Of a stretch of 64,000 nt of DNA, positions 1-8,968 are shown in pieces; the first letter of the stretch is position 1; each line of letters starts with the position of its first letter. The notes below the pieces were generated by a model. The model was given only the letters and a program-made list of their open reading frames with translations, was not told where the DNA came from and did not search any database. The stretch is taken from the NCBI RefSeq assembly GCF_016863635.1, contig NZ_BOPG01000028.1:38340-102339 (forward strand), written 5' to 3'. Both the position numbers and the translations under genes were made by a program. The stretch comes from Virgisporangium aurantiacum (lineage in GTDB: Bacteria; Actinomycetota; Actinomycetes; Mycobacteriales; Micromonosporaceae).

Positions 1-369
1 CATGGCGACGAGCGCCGCGGTGGAGACCGTCCACGGATGACGTATCGCCACGGTCGCGAGCAGGATCGGCGCGCTCAGGTCGACGACCGTCAGCGGTACC
101 TGCAGCGCCAGGTGGACGACGACGGCGCCGGTACACAGCACGAGCATCGACAGCGGCCAGCGTCGGCGCATCGCGATGCCGGCGGCGGCGACCAGCGTCG
201 CGGCCCACCACAGCGCCGGCCGGGCGTCCGTCGCGGTGCCGTCGGACGAACCGATCGGGGCGTTCACCAGCACGCAGAGCAGCAGCACCGCGGCCGCGAG
301 CGCCGCGTCCTGGACGTCGGTACGGCGAGCCAGAACGCGGCCGGGACCAGCCTGGTGGTGTTCACTCAT
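1..369 (-). CDS. Membrane protein, probable sensor histidine kinase N-terminus (partial)
   Basis: The reverse strand is open from an ATG at 369 to the window edge (123 codons), so only the N-terminus is present. It starts MSEHHQAG and shows at least four hydrophobic stretches, including AALAAAVLLLCVLV, ALWWAATLVAAAGIA and a segment after RRRWPLSMLVL. Short polar loops and an 'MRRRWPL' turn between helices are typical of the membrane sensor half of actinobacterial histidine kinases of the NarL-partner class. The kinase core would lie outside the window, so the family call is an inference from the N-terminus only. It is divergent from the hydrolase that starts near 482. Confidence 0.55.
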   Translation of the reverse strand, partial: MSEHHQAGPGRVLARRTDVQDAALAAAVLLLCVLVNAPIGSSDGTATDARPALWWAATLVAAAGIAMRRRWPLSMLVLCTGAVVVHLALQVPLTVVDLSAPILLATVAIRHPWTVSTAALVAM

Positions 370-481
370 GTCGATGGCAGCGTACGGAACCATCGCCACG
401 CGCGAATCCATCGCAAGTCACATCTTCCGTACCTCTCGAGGCAGACGCGGGTAACGCCGGCCCGCCCCCACGGTGATCCCC

Positions 482-2089
482 ATGAATGCATCCGAGATCC
501 GACGAATCGGTCGGCGCGCCGCCGTGACGGTGGTCGCGACCGGTCTCGCGGGTAGCCTGCTGGCCGTCGCCGCGCCGTCGGCGTCCGCCGGCCAGACCGT
601 GCCGCTGGTCGCCTGGCGGAGCTGTCCCGCCTACTCCGAACAGACCCTGGAGCTGCTGGCGCCCCCGGACAAGCAGCCACAACTCAGAGAACTGCTGGGG
701 CGGCTGGAGTGCGGCACCGTCAGCGTTCCGCTCGACTACCGCCACCCGCACGGCCGGCAGATCACCGTCGCCCTCACCCGGCTGAAGGCGCGTGACCAGG
801 CGCACCGGCTGGGCAGTATGGCCCTGAATCCGGGTGGGCCCGGTGGCAGCGGCTACCTGATGCCGGTGGACGTCCTGGTCCGCGGCGACGCGACGGCCGG
901 GCTGAACGAGCGGTACGACCTGATCGGCTTCGACCCGCGCGGCGTCGGCTACAGCACCAAGGTGAACTGCACGCCGGGCGACCAACCCGACCAGCCCCCG
1001 CCCGGACCGGTGACCGAGGACTACGCCCGCCGGATCTACGACGCGCAGGTCGCGGCCCTCGCCGCGTGCGGGCGGTCCGATCCGGCGTTCCTGGGCCAGC
1101 TCACCACCGCCAACGTCGCCCGGGACCTCGACCGGATCAGGGCCGGGCTCGGCGAGTCACGGCTCAACTTCCTCGGCATCTCCTGGGGCACCTGGCTCGG
1201 CGTCGTCTACCGCACCCTGTTCCCGCACCAGGTCGGCCGCATGTTCCTGGACAGCGTCGCCATTCCACGGTTCTCCATTCCAGCCTTCCAGCAGGGACGC
1301 ATCGAAGCGGCCGAACGCAACGCCGGTCGCCTGACGGCCTGGCTGGCCGAGCACGACGACACCTACGGGCTGGGCGGCACCGCCGCCGACGTACGCGCCG
1401 CGATCATCGCGCTCCGCGCCGACTACGACGCGAACCCACGCCGGTTCACCGACCTGCCGATGCCCCTCGACGGGAGTCTCATCGCGACGGCCGCGGCGCA
1501 GAACGCGCCGGTGTGGCCGCTCGTCGGCCGGATACTGGCGGAGTTGCGGGACGCGACCGGCCCGACCGCGCCGCCGACGGTCAAGGAGGTTCTGGGCGGA
1601 CCCGACGAGCCACCGTCGACGCCACCGGCGGACGCGCCCGAGCGGTCGAACCGGACCATGAACAAGGCCGCGTTCTGCAACGAGGACCCGAGCCGGTCCG
1701 ACTTCGCCACCGCCTGGGCCGCGTACCAGCAGAACCTCGCGCGGAACCCGATGACGGGACGGACCCTCGACTTCTCCGCCGGATGCGCCGGCTGGCCACT
1801 GCCCGTGCAGGCGTTCCGGATCAGGCCCGGCGGCGGCTCGCTGGTGTTGTCCGGACACCCGTGGGAGACGCCGTCACCGTACGAGTGGACGCTGCAGACG
1901 CGGGCCATCGTGGGCGGCACGCTGTACACAGTGGACGATGACGTGCACGGCTCCGCGCTGATGGAATGCACCGCCGACGTCATCGGCTTCTTCGACACCG
2001 GTCGCATCGACGGTGGCTGCCCCGGTGTGCCCGTGCCAGCCAGCGTGCCAACCGGACCGGCCGCCACGGCACAGTTCAGCCGTATCTGA
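482..2089 (+). CDS. Secreted alpha/beta hydrolase, TAP-like (S33 tripeptidyl aminopeptidase type)
   Basis: The protein has about 535 residues with a Sec signal (RRIGRRAAVTVV... ending PSASA). It has the family's oxyanion-loop motif NPGGPGGSG and a nucleophile elbow GISWG with Ser234. The C-terminal TAP-like region has His489 in DDDVHGSA. Where the family normally has D-P-A-T-P-Y around the catalytic acid, this protein reads E-T-P-S-P-Y, placing Glu462 at the Asp position. The expected role is release of N-terminal peptides outside the cell. An in-frame GTG at 473 is an alternative start; neither has a clear ribosome site, and ATG at 482 is preferred. A strong hairpin follows the stop. Confidence 0.85.
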   Translation: MNASEIRRIGRRAAVTVVATGLAGSLLAVAAPSASAGQTVPLVAWRSCPAYSEQTLELLAPPDKQPQLRELLGRLECGTVSVPLDYRHPHGRQITVALTRLKARDQAHRLGSMALNPGGPGGSGYLMPVDVLVRGDATAGLNERYDLIGFDPRGVGYSTKVNCTPGDQPDQPPPGPVTEDYARRIYDAQVAALAACGRSDPAFLGQLTTANVARDLDRIRAGLGESRLNFLGISWGTWLGVVYRTLFPHQVGRMFLDSVAIPRFSIPAFQQGRIEAAERNAGRLTAWLAEHDDTYGLGGTAADVRAAIIALRADYDANPRRFTDLPMPLDGSLIATAAAQNAPVWPLVGRILAELRDATGPTAPPTVKEVLGGPDEPPSTPPADAPERSNRTMNKAAFCNEDPSRSDFATAWAAYQQNLARNPMTGRTLDFSAGCAGWPLPVQAFRIRPGGGSLVLSGHPWETPSPYEWTLQTRAIVGGTLYTVDDDVHGSALMECTADVIGFFDTGRIDGGCPGVPVPASVPTGPAATAQFSRI

Positions 2090-2100
2090 AAGGGAAACCG

Positions 2101-2128
2101 CCGGGGGTCGGGCTCGCCCGGCCCCCGG
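2101..2128 (+). terminator. Hairpin terminator after the TAP-like hydrolase
   Basis: A GC-rich inverted repeat (CCGGGGG-T-CGGG, loop CTCG, CCCG-G-CCCCCGG) begins 11 nt after the stop at 2089. The stem has 12 base pairs with one G-T wobble. There is no U-tract, as is usual in actinomycetes. Confidence 0.6.
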
Positions 2129-2132
2129 TTCG

Positions 2133-2184
2133 GTACTGCCCCCGTGCTGTATTCGTGCTGTCTCCGGTGCTGTATCCGCGCTGG
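2133..2184 (+). promoter_or_regulatory. Phased heptamer repeats (GTGCTGT type) upstream of the LamG-RHS operon
   Basis: Five copies of a GTGCTGT-like heptamer start at 2133 (GTACTGC), 2144, 2155, 2167 (all GTGCTGT) and 2178 (GCGCTGG). The spacings are 11, 11, 12 and 11 bp. SARP-family regulators bind direct heptamer repeats with about 11-bp periodicity, and the same heptamer occurs as an 11-bp pair at 19892-19909 beside a SARP gene. A possible -10 (TATGGT) lies at 2207-2212. Binding is an inference. The repeats read in the opposite sense relative to the downstream gene compared with those at 19892. Confidence 0.45.
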
Positions 2185-2266
2185 CGGCACGCAACCGGGA
2201 CGACAGTATGGTCCTGAATGCTGTCCGCGCTGCACACCCGTGGCGATCGCGGACCCGGAGGACCAC

Positions 2267-5200
2267 ATGGGCAAACTGCACCCTGCACGGATCGTTCTGG
2301 TCGTGGCTCTGGTGCTGGCGCCGCTCGCGCCCCCGTGGACGCCGGTACCGGATCGGGCGAAGGCCCTCCCCGCGATCGCCGAGGCCGCCGACAGCGGCAC
2401 CGCGCTGGTGGCCGCGCGCCGGCAGGGTACGAACGTCACCGTCACCGGGATGACCGACGAAACCCGGCTGGTGCAGGCGATGCCGGACGGCAACCTGTCG
2501 GCCGAACTGACGATGCGACCGGTCCGCGCGAAGCGTGGTGACCGGTGGGTGCCGGTCGACACGACGCTGGTCCGCCGCGCCGACGGTTCCGTCGCACCAC
2601 GGTCGGCGACGGTGGACGTCGCGTTCTCCGGTGGTGGCGACCGCCAGCCGTTGGTGGCGGTCGGGGTGCCGACGGGGGCGTTCGCGCTGACGTGGCCGGG
2701 GTCGTTGCCCGCGCCGCGGCTGTCGGGTTCGGCGGCGACGTACCCGGACGTGCTTCCCGGCGTCGATCTGGTGCTGCGGGCCGAGCCCGACGGCTACGTC
2801 AAGCAGTTCGTGGTCAAGGACGCGGCGGCCGCGAAGCAGCAGGCGTTGGCCGGTATCAGTCTCGGGCTGCGGACCGAGGGGATCGCGGTACAGGTCAATT
2901 CCGACGGCACGACCGAGATGCGCGACCGCGGCGGCAGGGTCGTGCTCACCGGGCCGCCGTCGACGATGTGGGACCGGGCCGACCCGGTCACCCACGCCGC
3001 GGGGGAGGGCTCGCGGCAGGCCCGCGTCGGGGTCCGGGTGGAGCGGGACACGGTGACGCTGGTGCCGGATCAGGCGCTGCTGCGGGACCCGGCGACCCGG
3101 TTCCCGGTGGTGGTGGATCCGAGCGCGCACACCCCGTACCGCCATGCCTGGGCGAAGGTGTTCTCCGGATACCCCAACGACACGTACTGGAACGGCGGAC
3201 AGGACGGCAACCTGGGCAAGGTCGGCCAGTGCCCGCGCGACTTCCCCGACTCGGACTGCAGAGGCATCGCCGCGGCCCGCACGTACTACATGTTCGACAC
3301 CAGTTTTCTCGTCAATCGCAACGTGATCAAGGCCGACTTCCTCATCACGGCCACCAACGGCACCATGTGCGACGACCGCTCGCAGACGCTGTTCCTCGTG
3401 CACAGCGACATCAACGGCGCAATGACCTGGAACAACCAGCCGGGAAGCACGGCACTCTCACACGCACCCGTCAGCGGGTGCGGCAACCGCGGTGCGGGCT
3501 GGCCCACCAACGGGAACATCAACCACGGCGGCATGACCAGCTACATGCTGGGCGGAGACGAGGGCACCTCCTACGAGTCGCAGAAGGCGTGGCGTCGCTA
3601 CGACTCCAACTCCGCCCGCGTGTACATCGAGTTCAACGCCACTCCGAACATGGCCGACGCGGTGGCCATCTACCCGCCGCTGCCGGCGCCGTGCCGCTGG
3701 TGCGCCAACGTTCCGTTCGTCAGCAACCGGGTCGTCCAGCTCAAGGCACAGCACTCGGACGCCGACAACGACCAGTTGCGGGCCGACTGGGCGATCACCG
3801 ACGGCCGCGGCCGGCGGGAGATCTTCTCGGAGAACTGGCTCAACAGCGGAAGCTGGCACGAGTACAGCCTCGATCTGGCCGACTTTCACGACCAGACCGT
3901 CTCCTGGGCGGCCCGTGCGACCGACCCGGCCGGCGCGGGCGCCGAGTGGCGGGCCGGCCCCGGGCCGTTCCGGGTCGACCGGGTCGGCGTGACGGTCGCA
4001 CCGGGCGTCAGCGGTGTCACCTACCCCCAGGACAACCGCTGGCACGGCGGTGTCGACGTGCCCGGCTCGTTCACCTTCACCGCCAACGGCGTCGCGGACA
4101 TCGACCACTACATCTTCAGCTGGACCGACCCGCCGGACGACACACCGACGACGAGCGTGGCGGCCGACCGGCTCGGCGGCAACGCCACCGTCACCCTGCT
4201 GCCGCCGGGTGACGGGCCCCGCACCCTGTACGTGCAGAGCGTCGACCGGGCCGGCCACCGCAGCCCCGTCACCTATCACCGTTTCTACGTCCGGGCCGGC
4301 AGCGGACCGCTGGCGCAGTGGTCGTTCGAGGGCAACACCACCGACACCGCGTTCCTCGGGTGGCGCAACGGCACGCTGGAGGGCTCCGCGAGCTACACCG
4401 ACGGTGCGGTCGGCACCGGGCTGGCGCTCGACGGTGTGTCCGGCATGATGACGGCTCCGGGCGAGGTGCCCGCCGCCGGAAGCTACTCGGTCTCGGCGTG
4501 GGTGTACCTCGACCGGCTGGACAAGCCGACGGCCACGGTGGTGAGCCAGAGCGGCAACGAGATCTGCGCGTTCTGCCTGCAGTACCAGAACACGACGGCC
4601 TTCCAGGGTTGGGTGTTCACCGCGCCGCAGTCCGATTCGGCCACGCCCGCCGGCTACGACTTCGTCCGGTCGAGCCGGCCGCCGACGGAACGCGTGTGGA
4701 CGCAGCTGACCGCCACCTACGACGCCGGGCTGCGCCGCATGCAGTTGTTCGTCGACGGTGAACTCGCCGGCTCCAAGGTCCGGCCGGGTGCGTGGTCCAC
4801 GACCAACCCGCTGCGGATCGGTCACCACCGCATGAAGAACGCGCAGGGCGTCGCGCAGAACAGCGAGTTCTTCCCGGGCCGGATCGACGAGCTGAAACTG
4901 TACGACCGGGCGCTGAGCGAAAGCGAGGTCCGTGCCTCGATCACGAGGGACAACGTCCAGGTAGGACAGTGGAGCTTCGACGACCCGTCGACCAGCCGTA
5001 CCGCGTCGAACTCGGTGCCCGGCGGGCAGGCGATGGTGCTCAACGGCAATGCGCGGATCGACGCCGCGGGCGAGGTGAAATCGGCGCTCAAGCTCTCCGG
5101 CGCCGACGACTACGCCGTCACGTCCGACCGCGTGGTGCGCACCGACCGGAGCTTCACCATCGCCGCCTGGCTGCGCATCGAGCAGGCGCCGGCGGCGGGT

Positions 5201-8200
5201 GCGGCGGCCACCGCCGTGTCCCAGGACGCCAGCGTCAACAGCGGCTTCATGTTGAACTTCCGCAACGTCGACGGCGGTCAGTGGGAACTGGTGATGCCGG
5301 CGCGGAACGTGGCCGGCGCGCCGGAACCAGCGTCCGTGGTGCGTAGCGGCGGGTCGACGGCTGCGGTCAACACGTCGGCGCACGTCGCGATCGTCTACGA
5401 CGCACCGACGAAGAAGATACGGATCTACGTCGACGGCTGGCTCAAGGGCGAGACGGTCCGCACGGACGGCTTCGACGCCGTCGGGCCGCTGATCGTGGGC
5501 CGGGGCCGGCTGGAGGGCGCCGTGGTGAACCCGTGGCCCGGGAAGGTGGACGAGCTGCGGGCCTACAGCCGGGCGGTCACGCAGGAGGAGTTGCAGGGCA
5601 TCGTCGGGCGCGACGGCGGCGCCGCCGGGCAGTGGGCGTTCGACGGCAACCTGCAGGCGACCCCGCCGGGCGCGAAGCACGGGACGGCCGGCGGCTCGGC
5701 CGTGGAGTACACCGGCGGTCAGTCGGTGGACCCGAGCGCGACCGACCTGGCGCTGCGGCTGAACGGAACCTCCAACTACGTCACCACGGATCGGGTCGTC
5801 AATCCCGGCCGGAACTTCTCCGTGGCGGCCTGGGTCCGGCTGGACAAGGTCGGCGGCACTCCGGCCGTGGTGTCGCAGGACCGCAGCAACGTCAGCGGTT
5901 TCCAGCTGCACGCGACGTCGGACGGCAAGTGGGCGTTCGCCGTGGGCGGTGACGAGGCGACCGGCGCGGTGTCCCGGGTGACCGGACCCGCCGTCCAGAT
6001 AGGACAGTGGACGCACCTCGTCGGTGTCTACGACGCCGCGGGCCGGCAGGCGCACCTGTACGTCAACGGGGTCATCGCCGGCACGGTGGGCAACGTCACC
6101 GGTTATGACAAGGACGCGGCCCGGTTCGTCATCGGCGCGGCGCAGCGCAGCGGCCAGCGGGTCGACTACTTCCCCGGCGCGATCGACGACGTGGCGGCCT
6201 ACGTGCGGCCGTTGTTCGCCGACGAGATCAAGGTGATGGCCGGTCGCGACGTCAACCTGGTGCACCACTGGAAGATGGACGAGCCGAGCGGGCGCAACCT
6301 CAGCGACGCGGTCGGCACCACCCGGACCGCCACGCTGGCCGGCGGCACCACGTTCACGGCGGGCCGGGTCGGCAACGGCGTGCAGTTCGACGGCCGGGAC
6401 GGCCAGGCGGCGACGACCGGGATCGACGTTCGCACCGACCGGGCCTTCACGATCGCGACCTGGGTCAAGCTGCCGTCCACGCGGACCGGCAAGACGGTCG
6501 CGGTCAGCGTCGACGGCACCAGCGGCAGCAAGTTCCGCCTCGGTCACCTGATCGACAACGACATGTACCCGAACGGCGCCTGGTACTTCGAGATGCCCGA
6601 AAGCGACGCAGCCGACGCCGTGGTGACCAGGGCGGCGGTGGCGACCGAGGAACCCGACCTCGACGGGTGGGTGCACCTGACCGGCGTCTACGACCCGGCG
6701 GCCAAGATGCTGTGGCTGTACGTCAACGGAATGCGGTACGACGAAGGGGTCCTCAACAACCCCTGGCCGTCGTCGGGTGGCGTGGCGATCGGTCGTGGCA
6801 AGCTCGCCGGCCAGCCGGCGCAGTTCTGGAACAGCGCGATCGACGACGTCCGGCTCTACACCGGCGCGTTCGACAAGAACCGCATCAAGGCGCTGTACGA
6901 CAGCTACCCGGCCGAGATCGGCTCACCGTCGCTGCCGACCGCGAACGTCGGGCGGTGGACGTTCAACGAGAACACCGGCACGACGGCGGCCGACACGAGC
7001 GGACGCGGTCTGACCGCGACGATGGCCGGTGGTGCCGAGTGGACCGGCGGTCGCTCCGGCCCGGCCGGCTGGTTCAACGGCACGTCCAGCTACGCCGAGA
7101 CGGCGGGCCCGGTCATCGACACGACGCAGAGCTTCTCCGCGGCCGCGTGGGTCTACCTCGACCGCGAGGAGACGACCGACCGCACGATCCTCGGCCAGGA
7201 CGGCAACCAGGTCAGCCTGGTGAAGCTGCAGTACCGGGCGCAGTGGAAGAAGTGGGCCGTGGTCGTCGCCGGCGGCGACGAGAACGCCAAGGCCGACTCG
7301 GTGGTGCTGCTGTCGACGGAGTCCGCGCCGGTCTGGGAGTGGACGCATCTCGCGATCGTGTACGACGCCACGCTGAGACAGGTCCGGCTCTACGTCAACG
7401 GCGTGCTCTCGGCCGCGCAGGTCGGTGTGGTCGTGCCCGACGCGAAGGGCAGGTTCGCCATCGGACGGGCCAGGTACAACGGCGCCAACACCGGGTTCTT
7501 CCCGCGGGGCATCGACGACGTGCGGGTGTTCGGCAAGCCGCTCAGTGGCGGTGAGGTGCGCCGCGTCCACGACGACGTCGGGCCGGCGGCGAACGTTTAC
7601 TACCGGTTCGACGACAACAACACCAACGACTCGACGTGGCGCAAGAACCACGCCACCGTCACCGGTGGCGTCACGTACGGGCCCGGAGTCACGGGACCGG
7701 CGCTGCGGCTCGACGGGAGCGGATACGCCGAGTCGCCGTACCGCGGTGTGCTGATGCGGGACAGCTTCACCGTCTCGGCGTGGGCCTATCCGACCCGGTC
7801 GGACCGGGTCATGACGATTCTGAGCCAGGACGGCGACCGCAACAGCGGCATCGTGCTGCAGTACCGCCCGGGGGTGAACCGCTGGGTCTTCGGGCAGGCC
7901 GCGAGCGACGCCGACGGCGCGCCGATGGTGTACGTGGCGTCGCTGAAACAACCGGCGCTCGAACGGTGGACGCACGTCTCCGGCGTGTACGACTACCCGG
8001 CCCGGCAGTTGCGGCTCTACGTCGACGGCCAGCTCGTCGGCGTCCGCAACGACACGGTGCTGTGGCAGGCCACCGGCAAACTGGCACTGGGCCGGTCCCG
8101 GGAGAACGGCGCCGTCGCCGGCACGTTCCTCGGCGCCCTCGACGAGATCCAGGCCGACGCGGGCGTGGTCAGTGACGAGGGCCTCGCGGCGCGCGCCGGC

Positions 8201-8968
8201 TGGCCCGCACCGGTGGCCGGACAGCTCGGCGCGTACGTCAACATGGACGGCGACCGCTACACGGGATCGACCGGCACCGCGCCCCGCGACGGGTACCGCT
8301 TCTCCGCCACGTTCGGCCTTCCCGCGGCGGCGGGTCCGAACACCGCGATGCTGTACGGCTGCCGCGACGGCGGCGACGGGTTCGTCGCCCGCGACGCCGC
8401 GTGCGGCGGCAAGACGGCACTCGGGGCGATCGGCCTGGTCTACACCGTCCGACCCACCAACCTGCCGACCGTCCCGCTCTACACGTGCGCCACGGCGACA
8501 GACCGGTTCGAGTCCCTGACCGCCGGATGTGACGGTGCCGGGGTGACCGGTACGGTGCTCGGCTTCACGGTCGCCTACGGCCTGCTCGCGCGCTACCGGG
8601 TGCCGGGATACGACCACCACACCACGGTTCAGGGCACCCCGCCCGGCTACCTGCTGGACGGTCCCGCGCACGGGTACCTCGACCTGACGCAGTCGCCCGG
8701 CACGGTCCCGCTGTGGTCCTGCCGCGAGGCCACCGACCGGTTCCTGTCCACCGACGCGACGTGCGAGGGCAAGACGGCCGTCGGCGTGATCGGGTTCATC
8801 TCGTCGGCGCCGGTCGTCGGAGCCACGAGCGGGCCGCTGTACCGATGCAGCCAGAACGGACAGCGCCTCACGAGCATGCGGTCGGACTGTGACGGGCTCA
8901 CGGTCGACCGTCAACTCGGCTACATCCGCCTCGACCCGCCCACCACCACCGCGGAGTTCAGCGCATGA
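2267..8968 (+). CDS. Giant secreted DNRLRE / multi-LamG protein
   Basis: The start is ATG 2267, with GGAGG at 2257-2261 and a five-base spacer; the frame is open further upstream, but that part is cysteine-rich and lacks a ribosome site. The 2233-residue product has a signal peptide (ARIVLVVALVLAPLAPP). An N-terminal beta-rich region, a DNRLRE-like domain (about residues 290-460, ARTYYMFDTS) and an Ig-like stretch follow. Next come six tandem LamG (concanavalin-like lectin) modules of about 210 residues. Each opens with a W-x-F/M-D/E core (QWSFEG, QWSFDD, QWAFDG, HWKMDE, RWTFNE, YYRFDD), and the first five close with GxIDDVxxY-type strands. The C-terminus has four short repeats of the form LYxC...RF.S...C.G...G. 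The role is probably glycan or surface binding. The stop overlaps the RHS start (ATGA at 8965), so the two are translationally coupled. Confidence 0.85.
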   Translation: MGKLHPARIVLVVALVLAPLAPPWTPVPDRAKALPAIAEAADSGTALVAARRQGTNVTVTGMTDETRLVQAMPDGNLSAELTMRPVRAKRGDRWVPVDTTLVRRADGSVAPRSATVDVAFSGGGDRQPLVAVGVPTGAFALTWPGSLPAPRLSGSAATYPDVLPGVDLVLRAEPDGYVKQFVVKDAAAAKQQALAGISLGLRTEGIAVQVNSDGTTEMRDRGGRVVLTGPPSTMWDRADPVTHAAGEGSRQARVGVRVERDTVTLVPDQALLRDPATRFPVVVDPSAHTPYRHAWAKVFSGYPNDTYWNGGQDGNLGKVGQCPRDFPDSDCRGIAAARTYYMFDTSFLVNRNVIKADFLITATNGTMCDDRSQTLFLVHSDINGAMTWNNQPGSTALSHAPVSGCGNRGAGWPTNGNINHGGMTSYMLGGDEGTSYESQKAWRRYDSNSARVYIEFNATPNMADAVAIYPPLPAPCRWCANVPFVSNRVVQLKAQHSDADNDQLRADWAITDGRGRREIFSENWLNSGSWHEYSLDLADFHDQTVSWAARATDPAGAGAEWRAGPGPFRVDRVGVTVAPGVSGVTYPQDNRWHGGVDVPGSFTFTANGVADIDHYIFSWTDPPDDTPTTSVAADRLGGNATVTLLPPGDGPRTLYVQSVDRAGHRSPVTYHRFYVRAGSGPLAQWSFEGNTTDTAFLGWRNGTLEGSASYTDGAVGTGLALDGVSGMMTAPGEVPAAGSYSVSAWVYLDRLDKPTATVVSQSGNEICAFCLQYQNTTAFQGWVFTAPQSDSATPAGYDFVRSSRPPTERVWTQLTATYDAGLRRMQLFVDGELAGSKVRPGAWSTTNPLRIGHHRMKNAQGVAQNSEFFPGRIDELKLYDRALSESEVRASITRDNVQVGQWSFDDPSTSRTASNSVPGGQAMVLNGNARIDAAGEVKSALKLSGADDYAVTSDRVVRTDRSFTIAAWLRIEQAPAAGAAATAVSQDASVNSGFMLNFRNVDGGQWELVMPARNVAGAPEPASVVRSGGSTAAVNTSAHVAIVYDAPTKKIRIYVDGWLKGETVRTDGFDAVGPLIVGRGRLEGAVVNPWPGKVDELRAYSRAVTQEELQGIVGRDGGAAGQWAFDGNLQATPPGAKHGTAGGSAVEYTGGQSVDPSATDLALRLNGTSNYVTTDRVVNPGRNFSVAAWVRLDKVGGTPAVVSQDRSNVSGFQLHATSDGKWAFAVGGDEATGAVSRVTGPAVQIGQWTHLVGVYDAAGRQAHLYVNGVIAGTVGNVTGYDKDAARFVIGAAQRSGQRVDYFPGAIDDVAAYVRPLFADEIKVMAGRDVNLVHHWKMDEPSGRNLSDAVGTTRTATLAGGTTFTAGRVGNGVQFDGRDGQAATTGIDVRTDRAFTIATWVKLPSTRTGKTVAVSVDGTSGSKFRLGHLIDNDMYPNGAWYFEMPESDAADAVVTRAAVATEEPDLDGWVHLTGVYDPAAKMLWLYVNGMRYDEGVLNNPWPSSGGVAIGRGKLAGQPAQFWNSAIDDVRLYTGAFDKNRIKALYDSYPAEIGSPSLPTANVGRWTFNENTGTTAADTSGRGLTATMAGGAEWTGGRSGPAGWFNGTSSYAETAGPVIDTTQSFSAAAWVYLDREETTDRTILGQDGNQVSLVKLQYRAQWKKWAVVVAGGDENAKADSVVLLSTESAPVWEWTHLAIVYDATLRQVRLYVNGVLSAAQVGVVVPDAKGRFAIGRARYNGANTGFFPRGIDDVRVFGKPLSGGEVRRVHDDVGPAANVYYRFDDNNTNDSTWRKNHATVTGGVTYGPGVTGPALRLDGSGYAESPYRGVLMRDSFTVSAWAYPTRSDRVMTILSQDGDRNSGIVLQYRPGVNRWVFGQAASDADGAPMVYVASLKQPALERWTHVSGVYDYPARQLRLYVDGQLVGVRNDTVLWQATGKLALGRSRENGAVAGTFLGALDEIQADAGVVSDEGLAARAGWPAPVAGQLGAYVNMDGDRYTGSTGTAPRDGYRFSATFGLPAAAGPNTAMLYGCRDGGDGFVARDAACGGKTALGAIGLVYTVRPTNLPTVPLYTCATATDRFESLTAGCDGAGVTGTVLGFTVAYGLLARYRVPGYDHHTTVQGTPPGYLLDGPAHGYLDLTQSPGTVPLWSCREATDRFLSTDATCEGKTAVGVIGFISSAPVVGATSGPLYRCSQNGQRLTSMRSDCDGLTVDRQLGYIRLDPPTTTAEFSA

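Noticed and set aside
2144..2266. N-terminal extension of the LamG protein from GTG 2144
   Set aside because: No ribosome site, cysteine-rich sequence not like a signal peptide, and it coincides with the phased heptamer repeats; ATG 2267 has a perfect GGAGG.
3458..6676. A 1072-codon minus-strand frame opposite the LamG gene
   Set aside because: Low-complexity His/Arg/Val product with no motif; the LamG repeats on the other strand explain the region.
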